64,000 nucleotides of DNA. Source: Siphonodentalium dalli. Lineage: Eukaryota > Mollusca > Scaphopoda > Gadilida > Siphonodentaliidae. Shown here piece by piece: positions 1 through 11,699 of the stretch. Position numbers and translations under genes: made by a program. Position 1 is the first letter of the stretch, and each line of letters begins with the position of its first letter. The stretch spans positions 100,776,278 to 100,840,277 of the forward strand of contig CP136069.1 in assembly GCA_032622095.1 (NCBI GenBank), read 5' to 3'. The notes below the pieces were generated by a model that saw only the letters and a list, made by a program, of their open reading frames with translations, searched no databases and was not told where the DNA came from.

Positions 1-1430
1 TTATTTGCGACTCGGGGGAAATGATGTCATCGCGGTAAGAAAGGCGGAGTTGAGTTAAAAGCTCCATTTTTTAAATCACTTATTTTGAAATCACTTTTTT
101 GACAATACCTTGACAATAAAATTTAAAAAATGTCAGCTACCTGTATGACATTGACAATGGGCAATAGGCTTGAATTCCAAGGATGTCAGTTAATAATCTG
201 TCTCAGTGACTGTGCTGTACGTTTGAGGTGAACATCAATTAGAACCTGAAATTGAAATGGAATGAAAATCATTAATATTACTCACCAGATTGAACTAATA
301 ATTAAAATCCAATACGAATTCATCCATGTATGAATCCATTTGTAAAAGCATGGCCAATGAATCAGGTGAAGAATACCATGTGTAGTCCTATACACCAAAC
401 CAATTGTACTCTAGAGTACCGCACTATAGGCATGCACATGTGTGTTATATAAAGGCGGCTTAGAATCTGGTCTGACAATCGAAATAAAAGACTGCTTAGC
501 CACATGTCACCCGATATTTCCGTAGGACTATTGTTATCAGCCGTGTCCATCCGTCCTTGTGTCCGTCCGATATTTTGTCCAGATGTTAACTCCAATTATA
601 ATTATCCGATCGAAACAAAACTTGGGAGGTCAAGTTCGATTATAACTCGGATCAATGATTTTTGTCTGATTTATGGCTCTGTTTTCACTTAAAATTGCAA
701 TTTTCATGTTGTCTGGATTATAACTCTGGTTAATATTTTATGCGATTATGATGAAAGTTGGAAACATCATGTTATTGAGGTTAAGTACGAATATGGTTTT
801 GGTCTGATGATTTTTATCAGACTTGTGGTCCTTTTCAGATCTGGAAATCTCAAGGCAGGCTGGCGGCCTACAGCCCGCCTAGAAATTTCCAAGGCGATCT
901 TTTTATAGCCCGCCTCGTCTACAATAGGAAATTGTTAGTTATTTTATTGCGTTTTATGAGAAAAATACTGCCTCGAAATTGTAAAGTATTATATTGTACA
1001 TTGTATGCATGGGTGACGTCAGCAACTGATGGTAATGTCAAATGGCGGAATCATTAAATTAAATAAATTAAATCAAATAAAGCAGTCATTTGTAATTGTA
1101 TTCATGTGTAAATATACTGTATTTAATATGCTACTTGATTGTGTATTTTATGTAACATTACACGCATAGAAATTGCTTTAAACATTGACAAACTCACCCA
1201 ATTTCGTTGGTTGGGTTAGACACTGACTGAAATTGTTGAGTACAAACACTCTTACATTTTGTTTGTGGTTCATATTAATTATCATAACATATAAAACATA
1301 ATTAAATATTCAACATACCATATACTGTGGGGGATTTGATATTCACAACTCTGGACATTTTTTTCCACATAACAAAATTAATTTAGATGAAGTTAAACAA
1401 CATAAAAAATAGACAAAGTGCAGTAAAATA
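1..1430. other. No gene seen; unassigned AT-rich sequence
   Basis: No ORF here has a recognisable domain or codon-like structure. A short GC-rich patch at about 845-915 repeats the phrase 'agcccgcct' and can fold back on itself. Similar GC-rich fold-backs occur at 1451-1504, 4650-4745 and 17270-17345, so it may belong to a small dispersed hairpin family. Confidence 0.5.
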
Positions 1431-1450
1431 AATCATAACTGTAAAAGTTG

Positions 1451-1504
1451 AGGAGGGCTATAGCCCTCCTAGGCAAATCTAGGAGGGCAATTAATAGCCC
1501 TCCT
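1451..1504. repeat. Nested palindromes of AGGAGGGC / GCCCTCCT
   Basis: Positions 1451-1470 read aggagggctatagccctcct, a perfect 20 bp palindrome. It is followed directly by a second hairpin, aggagggc (1481-1488) with gccctcct (1497-1504). The two hairpins use the same arm, so four inverted units alternate. No promoter or terminator role can be inferred. Confidence 0.7.
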
Positions 1505-1539
1505 GGATTTTCTAGACTGCCAGCCCTACCTTTTTGGAC

Positions 1540-3760
1540 TTAGAAATTTTCCTCTGGTTAATATAAACTGATCTGAATGAAACTTGATATAAGGAATATC
1601 CATCACATTATTCAGGTCACGGTTGAACCATTTTTGTCATGGATATCGCCCTCTTATAAACATAGAAATCGCAAATAACTTGAGCAATATTCAACAGAGT
1701 TTCTTGATATTTGGTACATAGTTCTCATGTGAGAAGACACAGGTCATGTTCTATTTTGGTCACAGTCCGATGATTTTTTTATTGACTTATGCCCCTTTTT
1801 AGAAATCGCAGTTTTTGGGTTGTCCGGATTATAACTTGAGCAATATTCAACATAGTTCCTTGATATTTGGTATGTGGTTCACATTTGAAAAGTCACAGGC
1901 CAAGTTCGATTTTGGTCATGTCTGATGATTTTTGTGGCTATGCCCCTTTTTGTCCATGAACAGTTTTGGAGGACTATTATAATCAGCACATCCGTGTGTG
2001 TGTCCGTCTGTCCATCCACATCCTTGTCCGCATGATAACTTGGGTAATATTCAACAGAATTTCTTGATATTTGGTATGTAGTTCACATTTGAGAAGGCGC
2101 CGGTTCGAATTTGGTCATGGTCCTATGATTTTTTTTATGGAGTTATGCCCCTTTGTGTCCGCCGACCCAACGGGTTCGGAGGACTATTATAATCAGCCTG
2201 TGCGTGCGTCCGAGGTTTCCGGATGATAACTTTAGTTAGAGTGAACCAAATTAAATTAAATTTGGTATGTGGGTTTACTAGCAGAATAGACAGGTCAAGT
2301 TCGAATTCTGGTTCCGTCCGCCAATTTTCACCAGAGTTATGCCCCCTTTTCGACTTAGAATTTGACCGTCTGTTAACATTTTTGGTTTCCGACCGATAAC
2401 TCCAGTTTGGATTATTTGATCTGAACCAAAGTTGGTATGTGTATTTTTCAGCTAAAGATACAGGCCAAGTTCGAATATGGGTTCTGTCCAATTATTTTTA
2501 CATGAGTTACGGCCCTTTTTTTTACTTAGAATTTGACCGTCTGTTAACATTTTTGGTTTCCGACCGATAACTCCAGTTTGGATTATTTGATCTGAACCAA
2601 AGTTGGTATATTTATTTCCCAGCTAAAGATACAGGCCAAGTTCGAATATGGGTTCCGTCCAATTATTTTTACATGAGTTACGGCCCTTTTTCGACTTATT
2701 CGACTTAGAATTTGACCGTCTGTTAACATTTTTGGTTTCTGACCGATAACTCCAGTTTGGATTATTTGATCTGAACCAATGTTGGTATGTTTCTTTCTCC
2801 CAGCAAAACACAGGTCAAGTTCGAATTTGGGTTCCGCCCGCCAATTTTCACCAGAGTTATGTCCCTTTTTGACTTAGAATTTTTGCCAATTTGAGGTTTC
2901 CGGATGATAACTTTAGTAAATGTATACTGAATGAAATTAAATTTGGTATGTAGGTTTACTAGCACTAAAGATAGGTTTTATGCGCAAACAACGGTCGTAT
3001 CAAGCAGACACTTAGAGGCGGACATGAGGTCTACCGACCTTTTATTCAACTTAGAAATTGCTGTTTTCGTGTTGTCCGCATGGCAACTTGAACAAAATTC
3101 AATAAAGTTTCTTGATATTTGGTATGTGGTTCACATTCGAGAAGACGCAGGCATAGTTCGAATTTAGTCACAGTCAGATGATTTTTGAGGGAGTTATGCC
3201 TCTTATTCGACTTAGATTCACTGTTTTTGTGTTGTCCGCTTGGTAACTTGAGCAATATTCAATGGAATTTCTTGATATTTAATATGTAGTTCAGATTTGA
3301 GAAGGCGCAGGCCAGGTTATGGTCCTTTGATTTTTGATAGCGTTATGCCCGTTTTTCAACTTGGAAAGTGCTGTTTTTATGTTGTCTGCTTGGTAACTTG
3401 AGCAATATTCAACAGAATTTCTTTATATTTGGTACACAGTTCACTTGTGAGAAGTCGCAGGCCAAATTTGAATTTGGTGACAGTCCGATAATTTTTGACT
3501 GAGTTATGTCCCTGTTTTGACTTACAAAGCACTGTTTTTGTGTTTTCCGCATAGTAACGTGAGGTATATTCAACAGAATTTCTTGATATTTGGCATGTTC
3601 TTTTTTGAGAAGACACAGGCCAAGTTCTATTTTATCCCATTTAGAAATAACGTTTGTTTTGTCTCAATGAAAGTTGAACATTCTTCAAGAGAATTTCTTG
3701 ATATTTGGTGAGTGGCTCACTTTTGAGAACATTCAGGTCATCATCTAGTTTGAGTCAAAT
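1540..3760. repeat. Decayed array of ~150 bp 'gagttatgcccc' repeats
   Basis: The same ordered phrases recur many times: 'ttgatatttggtatgtggttcac' or 'aaatttggtatgtgggtt', then 'caggccaagttcgaat', then 'gagttatgcccctttt', then 'gacttagaat', then 'ggtttccgaccgataact'. Units are roughly 130-170 bp and diverged. Related copies lie at 13265-14000 (opposite orientation), 14845-15250 and about 57010-57060. Small ORFs here are chance frames through the repeat. The repeated GTTCGAAT is part of this unit and is not a tRNA TPsiC arm. Confidence 0.75.
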
Positions 3761-3951
3761 TTTGCCAGAATTTTAATTGTACTTAAAAAAAGCCAACGTC
3801 CTAAAAAGCCTCCTCGATTTGGGTGACGTGGGGTCTGTGACCTTTGCTGTTTTCGTGTTTGCGGCATATCACGACAAAACATGAATTATTGTAACACCCC
3901 AGACTATTCCCAGTATGGTGATTTTTATAGATTAGTACCAATGTCGATTAT

Positions 3952-3975
3952 CCCCCCCCCCCCCCCCCCCCCCCC
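3952..3975. repeat. Poly-C homopolymer, 24 bp
   Basis: An uninterrupted run of C. The minus-strand reading gives a poly-glycine stretch, which is not a real protein. Length is likely unreliable in any assembly. Confidence 0.9.
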
Positions 3976-4019
3976 GGTATATTTTAGGTCTGCAGGCATT
4001 CCTATGTAATCAGACATCA

Positions 4020-4660
4020 TTGGATAATTTAAAGTAGAGTAGCCATTTTCCATTGTTAGCTCAAAGTTTGAGCTATTGCCATGGCTTTGTCGTCCGTCGT
4101 CCGTGTGTATGTGTGTACGTAAGGCGTCAACAATGCAGGCTACAGATCGTACCTTTGGTCGGATCATTATGAAATTTGTCATAGCTGTTGACATCAACAT
4201 TTAGACCAGAATGATTAATTTTGGGGTCATTCGGAAAAAAAACATGGCCGTCAGTGGCCATCTTGGATTTCAAAATTCAATCCATTAGCACGGGCTACAG
4301 GCCGTACTGTTTGTCTGATCATCATGAAATTTGTCAGGGATGTTAATATTGACATGTAGATGGGAACGAGTAATTTTGGGGTCATTCGGCCAAAAAACAT
4401 GGCCGCCAGCAGCCATCTTGGATTTTACTCTTTGTATGACTAAATTTTTTAGCATGGGCTACAGGTCGTACCTTTAGTCTGATCGTCATAAAATTTGTCA
4501 AGAATGTTAATAATGACATGTAGATGGGAACGAGTCATTTTGGGGTCATTCGGCCAAAAAACATGGCTGCCAGCAGCCATCTTGGATTTTACTCTTTGTA
4601 TGACTAAATCCTTTAGCACGGGCTACAGGTCGTACCTTTAGTCTGATCAGGCCCCAAGCT
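4020..4660. repeat. ~160 bp tandem repeat with 'acatggccgcc' core
   Basis: Three to four units are aligned by 'ttggggtcattcgg', 'aaacatggccgcc', 'agccatcttggattt' and 'agcacgggctacagg'. The ATGGCC cores sit near 4241, 4398 and 4561, so the period is about 157-163 bp. The same family recurs at 17370-17490, 35190-35470, 44760-45830 and 56640-56780. It has no coding content. Confidence 0.8.
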
Positions 4661-4750
4661 AGGAGGCGACTCGGGCGAAATTCTCGCCCTTGGGCTGGCG
4701 AAGTCGCCCTCGGATGTCCGCAAGGCGAAAACGAAGTCGCCTTCAAAATT
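4650..4750. repeat. GC-rich fold-back
   Basis: The phrases 'aggcgactcgggcgaa' and 'ctggcgaagtcgccc' repeat in both orientations, and 'gaagtcgcc' occurs twice. The base composition is far more GC-rich than the surroundings. 'gcgactcggg' also appears at positions 8-17 of the window. No gene is seen. Confidence 0.45.
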
Positions 4751-4759
4751 TGACAAAAC

Positions 4760-5670
4760 TAGCTTAGGATTTACGGTAATTTTACCGGTGAAAATCTGAC
4801 TCGTTTTGCAAAAATCTAGATAGACTTAATTGTGCCAACTAGGCATTATATTTATCAATTATACATGGTGTACCCTATCCACATATTCTAATCAGGTTGT
4901 GTGCTTTTGAAAATGGCAAATTGCTCTGACCAACGAAGTTTATGATGAGCTACTGGTTCGTTTTAAAGGGACACAACAATCTTCCCCGGTATACCCCGAT
5001 TGACTGAAGCAATAACATATATATATACGGCGGAATCCCGCAGATAACTATTTTTAGCCACAATTCCAATCCGCGCGATCCGATTGGTCGGCGATCTTTC
5101 GTCACCAATTTGATACGATTGTTTTGAGAATAATAACTCTCATTCTCAAGACCAAATAAATTAATTAAAACTTAATTAGTTAGAACGCATATTTGAGTTA
5201 GATTATCGGAGTTTTATCTCCGTGTATGTTGTGTTGAATGGGAATGTTGGGTCCTCACATATGAAATCAACGATTATTGCCTGGAAAACTTGTCAAAAAC
5301 TCGGTTCGAATTGAAGTTCGTGTGATCAGATGAGGCTATGTTGTTGACATTCTAATTGAATATTGTCAACAGCGGGAATTCTCATCCTGATGACCCAGGA
5401 GAGTGACTCAGGTCACAATTAATGGGAACTTTTGGAGAACCTATCGTTCAAACACGCAGATTTAAAAAAAACAGTGTGGGTAGATAGCGTCAGAAAAATG
5501 TACATGTAGCAAGTGCTTTTTGACACTAAAATGTACATGTATGGCTTTGGACTGGACTGGCCGCAGTAGGCCTACACTAGTACAGGCCTTGAAGATTCAA
5601 ATTGAACTAAAGTCTCCAACAGTGACCTGTAGTATTAAAATAACTAATTTCAAAATGTGTGGCCCAGTAT
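4760..5670. other. No gene seen
   Basis: I find no recognisable domain, repeat array or splice-supported exon in this stretch. The only long open frame (5520-5702) has no recognisable feature and runs into the MITE that follows. Confidence 0.4.
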
Positions 5671-5672
5671 TG

Positions 5673-6102
5673 TGGGATGCCAAATTGACATTTAATAAAT
5701 AATTGAGCTTAAGCGCAATAAGGAATCCCTTATTAGCGCAATAAGGAAAAATCTAATTGCCCTTAAGCACAATAAGAGATTCCTTATTGCGTTTAAGCGC
5801 AAATAAGGAATATTACATAAACTCCCTATAATTCCAATAGTGTAGTCCATGGTGCAATGGGTGGAGTTTATTGGTCACATGGTGACTGTCCACGTGTAGG
5901 CCTATTCAGATTCCATCAGATTCTATCCCTGTTAACAGGCAAATATAGGATAATTCTACTATTTTCTCATGAGGGAGATATTAATTGCACTTAAGCGCAA
6001 TAAGGATGTATTGCGGTTAAGCGTATAATAAGGAATGTTCTTAATAAGATTCCTTATTGCGCTTAAGCTCAATTATTTATTAAATGTCAATTTGGCATCC
6101 CA
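5673..6102. mobile_element. Palindromic MITE A with CTTAAG arrays
   Basis: The 430 bp element starts with tgggatgccaaattgacatt and ends with its inverse complement, the terminal repeats exceeding 50 bp. Inside each terminus are iterated palindromes around CTTAAG, of the type cttattgcgcttaagcgcaa. A unique centre contains 'ccatggtgcaat' and 'cctgttaacagg'. The same centre occurs in inverted order in the neighbouring element. It is non-coding and mobilised, if at all, by an unknown transposase. The right flank is TA, the left TG. Confidence 0.75.
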
Positions 6103-6158
6103 TACAGTATTAGATATATTGGGAGGAGGGTAGATCATGCCATGAATCTCTACTCTTA

Positions 6159-6636
6159 TGGGATGCCAAATTGACATTTAATAAATAATTGAGCTTAAGC
6201 GCAATAAGGAATCTCTTATTGCGCTTAACGCTTAAGGAATATTCTTATTGCGCTTAAGCGCAATTAGATCTTCCCTTATGCGCTTAAGCGCAATAAGAAC
6301 ATCCCTTATTGCGCTTAAGCGCAATTACATCCTTATTGCGCTTAAGCGCAATTATTATCTCCCTCACGAGATCACCCCTCTGCAAATAGTAGAATTATCA
6401 TATATTGCCTGTTAACAGGGATAGATATTGATTGCACCATGGACTAAACCATTTGAATTATAGGGAGTTTATGTAATATTCCTTATTGCGCTTAAGCGCA
6501 ATAAGAATCTCTTATTGCGCTTAAGCGCAATAAGGAATCTCTTATTGCTCTTAAGCGCAATAAGGAATTTTCTTATTAAGGGATTCCTTATTGCGCTTAA
6601 GCTCAATTATTTATTAAATGTCAATTTGGCATCCCA
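6159..6636. mobile_element. Palindromic MITE B with CTTAAG arrays (inverted relative to A)
   Basis: This 478 bp element has the same terminal repeats as MITE A. The palindromic units are denser: between 6200 and 6350 at least five CTTAAG-centred palindromes follow one another (for example ttattgcgcttaagcgcaat), and at least three more lie at 6480-6600. The central segment with 'cctgttaacagg' and 'ccatgg' is in the reverse orientation to that of MITE A. Both ends are flanked by TA, which suits a TA target duplication. Confidence 0.78.
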
Positions 6637-7194
6637 TATACTCTGGCTAATATGACTTTGGGGCATAGATTTGGGCCATAGCTATGGTCATATAGCAATA
6701 ATGTGGTGTCACTGTATAAGGGCTTGCTTACCTCATATGGTGTACTTATTGACTTAAATCGGGTGAAAACCCCTATTATCAGCATCCCTGTCCCAAAAAT
6801 TGGTGTTTCATTCCGGGAGCTTTGATATCTCACTCCTCGAGCTCTGGTAGTTTTATTAAATCAGCGGCTCTTGCACAGATCTATAGTATTTCCAGGTCAT
6901 ATACTGTAGCGCGAATATGGTGTCACTGAGGACCTGCTTCCCTAATATGGTGTACCTGTATATGTACTCGAAAATCAAAGTTGCCCCAACTAATACAGAA
7001 GTTAATACTACCACGAGTTGCCACAACTAAAACAGAAGGTAATGCTATTGCGAGTCTACCATTTCGATAAAGAACTTAGGCTTGCTCCCATGCAAACCAA
7101 TGAAAACAAGAGGTGATATGTCAATAAGAGCTAAGGTTGAGTTATGGATAAACCTATTTATTCACCAGGGGTGTTTAGTTACATGCATGTATAA

Positions 7195-7445
7195 CCATGA
7201 AATGCGCTTAAGATTAGGCAATTGATTGTGCGTAAGCAAAATTGATTGCGCTTAAGCACAAATAATTATGTTTTCAAGAACAAATCACTATGATTAATCA
7301 CAATCGATTGCACTTAAGAGCAATGATTGCTCTTAAGCACAATGATAAGTTCAACTAATTGTGCTTAAGTGTAATTATTTGTGCTTAAGTGCAATTAATT
7401 GCACTTAAGCGCACTTCATTATTAAATGACAATTTGGCCTCCCAG
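7195..7445. repeat. Degenerate CTTAAG-palindrome element
   Basis: Seven or so CTTAAG or near-CTTAAG palindromes occur with variable arms (gcgcttaagcac, gcacttaagagc, gtgcttaagtgc). The stretch ends in 'aaatgacaatttggcctccc', close to the terminal sequence of MITEs A and B. It is probably an old, truncated member of that family. Confidence 0.6.
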
Positions 7446-7745
7446 AGGCGAATGCCCGTATAAATCATATTCTACCAGTACAAAACCTCGGGAACTTTTT
7501 AAAGTATTGATAGAGAACCTTATAAAGCTGAAAAAATAACAAGGGGAATATATTTCTTTATTAATACCTGTCGCTTAATAGTTTATTCATAAGTAGGTGA
7601 AAGTGCCAACTCGAGATGACATTATTTAACAGACTTGATGGGTGAGTTTGCTATGCGCACTTACAATCATGGAATTTCTGCAGGGTAATTAATTCAGTGT
7701 TTTTGTGATATCAGCTCACTAAAGCCACAAAAAGCATGCATTTTC

Positions 7746-7925
7746 GAGCTGGGACCACCCCATACTTTGAAGTTGATTATCGAGGAACAAATATAAACAA
7801 AGAAATATGTTCCCTGCCTTGTTTGTTCAATGTTATAAAGTTCATTATCAAAACATAACAAAATTCCCAAGTTTTGTACTGATGGAATAAGATCTCTACA
7901 GGCGCTAAGCAGAGTAAAGATTCAT
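7746..7925. repeat. Dispersed repeat, copy 1 (paired with 22131-22295 + 23990-24050)
   Basis: The phrases 'tgggaccaccccatacttt', 'aacaaatataaacaaagaaa', 'ccttgtttgttca' and 'gttttgtactg' are shared in the same order with 22131-22295. In this copy the sequence runs on uninterrupted through 'gatctctacaggcgct', giving the empty-site version of the insertion described at 22296-23989. Confidence 0.75.
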
Positions 7926-8790
7926 GACATGATCTAGGGGAGGGGGTTTCTTCATTTTCAACAAGATAGCTCCAGGCTGTTGACCCAACATTCAACAATA
8001 ATTTGAACAAGGACTAAATCATGCCAGAAGCTCCCACAAAAATATTCATGATTGCCAATTACTCAGTTAATAAATTCAATTGCAAGTCTATCACAGCTAG
8101 TGACAGTCAGTTGTGGTATTCAGTTATTAACAGACTTGTAATTATATTAAATTTAATTCATTAGTGAAAATTCATACATGTGTTAAGTACCTTATTAATA
8201 AATCATTTAATATAAGTCTTCTTAAATATATCTCTTCATGATATTGATGATGTCCATCCCTCTCATGGCAGACCCCAGACTCCTATACTGAATACTAATA
8301 ACAAATAGGTGGTTTTTCTGTTTACCAGCAGGTACCAGATAAGAAAATATGTATAGTGACAATGGAGTGAAATCTCCTGGAACTGTAAGATTTATGTCAC
8401 AGTTTGTCATTGAGCATCAAATTGATTATTTTTTTGTCAAAATGACATATTTAGATATAATTCAGTCTCATACTTCTTGGTGAGCTGGGGTTATGGACAA
8501 TATTTCAGCAGCAAAAATGTAATTATTTTCATATTTATAATAGTGTGAAATAACCATGGCTTCTATCCTATATTTTTTATCTTGTACCCATGATTCACCT
8601 ATGTTATTCAGGATTTATGGGAGGTGCTAGTATACCATCAGTCGTCAGAGTAATCAAAACTATGTGGTTCATTTATGAGACAAAATACCGAACCTGGAGG
8701 GTCGGAACTAAAACTAATTACAACAAAAATTGTCTATTTAGGAATAAAATCAATTAACCCTTTCATTATGGGAGCAGCATTCCCCCTTCC
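7926..8790. other. No gene seen
   Basis: AT-rich sequence without recognisable domains or clear repeats. Short frames such as that at 8222-8410 have no recognisable product. Confidence 0.4.
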
Positions 8791-8792
8791 AT

Positions 8793-9010
8793 GATTGGAG
8801 CATTGGAAATATTGCAAAAAAAACCTGTGCTAATGCATTCTCTTATATATGGTAGTTTCCAGTAGGGATCCTAGAATATATAAGAGAATATATTACATTG
8901 GCCTAACAATATTTACCTTGACCTTGTAAGCCAGTGCATTCTCTTATATATGTGAGGCTACCTATGGTACCTGCAGATATAAGGGAATGCACTGGCACAT
9001 GATTCAATGC
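8793..9010. repeat. TATATAAGAGAATGCA hairpin family, copy 1
   Basis: A leader 'catgattggagcatt' is followed by two successive hairpins. The first has arms gcattctcttatatatgg (about 8837) and its complement near 8877. The second has arms near 8936 and 8972. The leader-plus-hairpin layout recurs at 9806-9965 and 10008-10205. Non-coding. Confidence 0.7.
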
Positions 9011-9805
9011 TCCACTAGCGCAGCTCCCATCAAGAAATGGTTATATTATATATTTGAGTCTCCCAAGTTCTTCCAACTGCATATTTTGTAGATTTTATTT
9101 TCCTGCTTTACAGAAGAAATTTAATCATTTACAAATTTCCAAATTCACTAAAGATGGATTATCTCTTCCTCTAACATGTGTTGTATAGTTTACTGGTTAT
9201 AAAATAATAAAAATAAGCCGGAGATACCTATCTGGAAATGTTACTATCAATTAATATTGATTTTAAATCAATATGTATTTTTTAATGCGAGAATTAAGTG
9301 GGATATATATTTGTTCCTATTTTTTTTAGAAAAAGTTCCAATAAACACGAGCCCTAAAATACTGGACATTGATTGTATGCTTATTATAATACTAATTGAT
9401 AGAAGTGTTTCCAGACAGGGGTCTTCGATTCATATTTATTCTGTTATACACAGGAAACTATAAAATACTTGTTATAGAAAGAGATAATGATTAATCCATC
9501 TGTAAGAGTAAGGGTTTTTCAAGTTGTGTGTCTTCAAGAATTGGAGTGTATCACACTGAGCCAAATTCAATATATGATGGTCAGGTATTTCAAAAACAAG
9601 AAACAAAATTAACAGCTTTTTCATAGTTTTAGTAATTTTCTGACTAGATTGTGTACAAAACATGATTTCTTATTAGTCTATGGTGAAGACAAAACTATTT
9701 TTGAACAAATTATGTGTTAGACTTACAAACTGTGAAGGGATTTCCAAACACATTGTGATGCTATCGTTTTACAATTGAAAGTGTTCTAAATAATTTTGCA
9801 CATTT

Positions 9806-10205
9806 CATGACTGGAGCTTCCTGAAATTTAGCGAAAACACTGTACCAATGCATTCTCTTATATATGACAGTCTCCCATAGGCAGACTCACATATTTAAGA
9901 GAATTCATTGGCCTAACAACATTTATCTTGACCATGCAAGCCAGTGGATTCTTTTATATTTACAACCTGCCATATTGGAGACCATTATTTATGATTAATC
10001 CTTCCATAATTGGAGCTTCATGAAATGTTTTGAAAACTTGTGCCAATGCATTCTCTTATATATGCGAGTCTCCAATAGGATGCCTTGCATATATAAGAGA
10101 ATGCATTAAGCTAACAATACTTACATTGAACTTCTAAGCCAGTGCAGTCTCTTATATTTAAGATTGTATATATGCGAGATTCATATATATAAAAGAATGC
10201 ATAAG
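9806..10205. repeat. TATATAAGAGAATGCA hairpin family, copies 2 and 3
   Basis: Both copies start with 'gactggagcttc' or 'aattggagcttcatgaaat', then '(t)gcattctcttatatatg' and its inverse complement 30-50 bp later. A second hairpin follows after 'gccagtg'. Arms near 9848/9890 and 10044/10085 are nearly perfect. These look like fold-back repeats or MITEs repeatedly amplified at one locus. Confidence 0.68.
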
Positions 10206-10408
10206 CATGACTGGTTGTTTTTTCTATTTATGCCCCAACATTTGTTAAACAGACAAAAATGCCAAAAAATGGCATTTTTGGAAAAGTTCAAGACTGAAGG
10301 AGTAATCTCAGTCATAAGTTAATTTTATTCAACAAAACACCAAAAAAAATATGCCATGAGAAAAACAGGGTATATGGATTTAAATTTATTTCAATTTGCT
10401 CTGGAGGT

Positions 10409-10424
10409 GGGGGGGGGGGGGGGG
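10409..10424. repeat. Poly-G homopolymer, 16 bp
   Basis: An uninterrupted G run. A frame reading through it is not considered a gene. Confidence 0.9.
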
Positions 10425-10643
10425 TTAATATATATTCAGACACATATGATACTTTTTTACATTTTACCATTTCTGCGATTCACCCACCCCCGCAACCAAT
10501 TTCTTTCCCTCTTTACAATTGTTTTCCCAAAGCATTTTTCAACACCCCTCCCCATCTGTCTGTCTGAATATATATGTGGAGATTCTATGAGGAAACAACT
10601 ATTTTTTACCATCTTACCATCCGCCCAGAACATTAAACCTTTC

Positions 10644-10964
10644 TAAGGCTGAAGGGGTCACTCTCACCAAAAAAAGTGCTGAAGGGTACACATGGTTTGA
10701 AAATGTGCTGAAGGTTTGTGATCGCCACTAACACCGTTACTTAAACTGTGTTTCTGAAAGTCTGACCCCCATGAGCAGTTTGTTTTCAGTTCATTTTCTG
10801 TTCATTGGAACGTAATCAATTATTTTCTAACAGAAATCATGGCAGATACGAAATCTAAACGTCATTTAGAACGACATTTCAAACCCTGTATACCATTCAG
10901 CACATTTTCAAATCCTGTGTACCCTTCAGCACTTTTTTTGGTGAGAGTGACCCCTTCAGCCTTA
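10644..10964. mobile_element. MITE with ~68 bp terminal inverted repeats and TA flanks
   Basis: The left arm (10644-10711, taaggctgaaggggtcactc onward) is matched by its inverse complement at about 10895-10964 with only a few mismatches. The two ends lie next to TA, as expected if TA is the duplicated target of a Tc1/mariner-type element. The centre is about 180 bp with no coding signature. Confidence 0.75.
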
Positions 10965-11229
10965 CTAAGTTAGATACATGTAGGTCTACCATTACATATA
11001 ACGCTGTAAGGCATTAAAAACCAATTATGCTTTTAAAGCGTAATGGAGTTACGCTTAAGCATAATCAGCCATTACATGTTAGATTGATCTCCCATATAGT
11101 ACTTAATATATGCAATGACAATGTTGTTGTTTGAGCCATCCAAATGATTTTGGAGTATAAATATAAGCAGCAAGCGAAATAATTGAAAAATAATTTATTA
11201 TATATGATAAACAAGCATAAATTATAAAT

Positions 11230-11560
11230 AGTTAAGCAATAGTTCCTTGTTAGCATTGTTGAAAACACCCCATACTGTTGTTCCCCTCGCAGAGCAGATA
11301 GAAAACCGTCACTGATATCAACAACCGACTATTCCAGGTGGTTCCATTCCACAGTTGTTTTAACAAAGAAGGAGTTTTCGTATTGTGAGCTGCTAGTACG
11401 CAGAAGTTGGAACGATTCTGTGTTGTTACACACCTCCTTCTCCACCGGATTTTGACTGACACGTACAGTCCTCAAATTTTGTTGGCTGTAGCCTGTATTT
11501 GCCTTGTGTTTTAGATAATCAGGCTTAGGAAGTGCTGGGAGCAACCCCATGACTATTTTG
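11230..11560 (-). pseudogene. LINE ORF2 C-terminal fragment
   Basis: The minus-strand translation contains PALPKPDYLK near its start and, about 50 residues later, the motif NSFFVKTTVEWNHLE (ending at 11329), followed after a stop by a short tail in another frame. This matches the 'FFPRTxxxWNxLP' tail common at the C-terminus of CR1/L2/Jockey-type LINE reverse transcriptases; that assignment is from family knowledge. No catalytic part of the reverse transcriptase is seen beside it, so this is a 5'-truncated, frame-shifted relic unrelated in position to the large LINE at 25-51 kb. Confidence 0.6.
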
Positions 11561-11699
11561 TGGTATTTAACCAGTCGCTGTTCTTTCCTTCTGGGAGCTT
11601 TACCTCAGACAGCATGTCTGTGACTGATCCATCATCTCGTCTGTATATGTTCTTTTCTGTATCTGTTCTTTGAGTTTAAGAGAGATCTCGAGGTCAAGT

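Noticed and set aside
1540-3760. tRNA or tRNA-derived SINE signals (GTTCGAAT)
   Set aside because: The motif is a fixed part of the ~150 bp repeat, and no cloverleaf or A-box partner can be formed.
3925-4200. Minus-strand ORF ending in poly-glycine
   Set aside because: It reads through the poly-C run and the 160 bp repeat, and has no conserved content.
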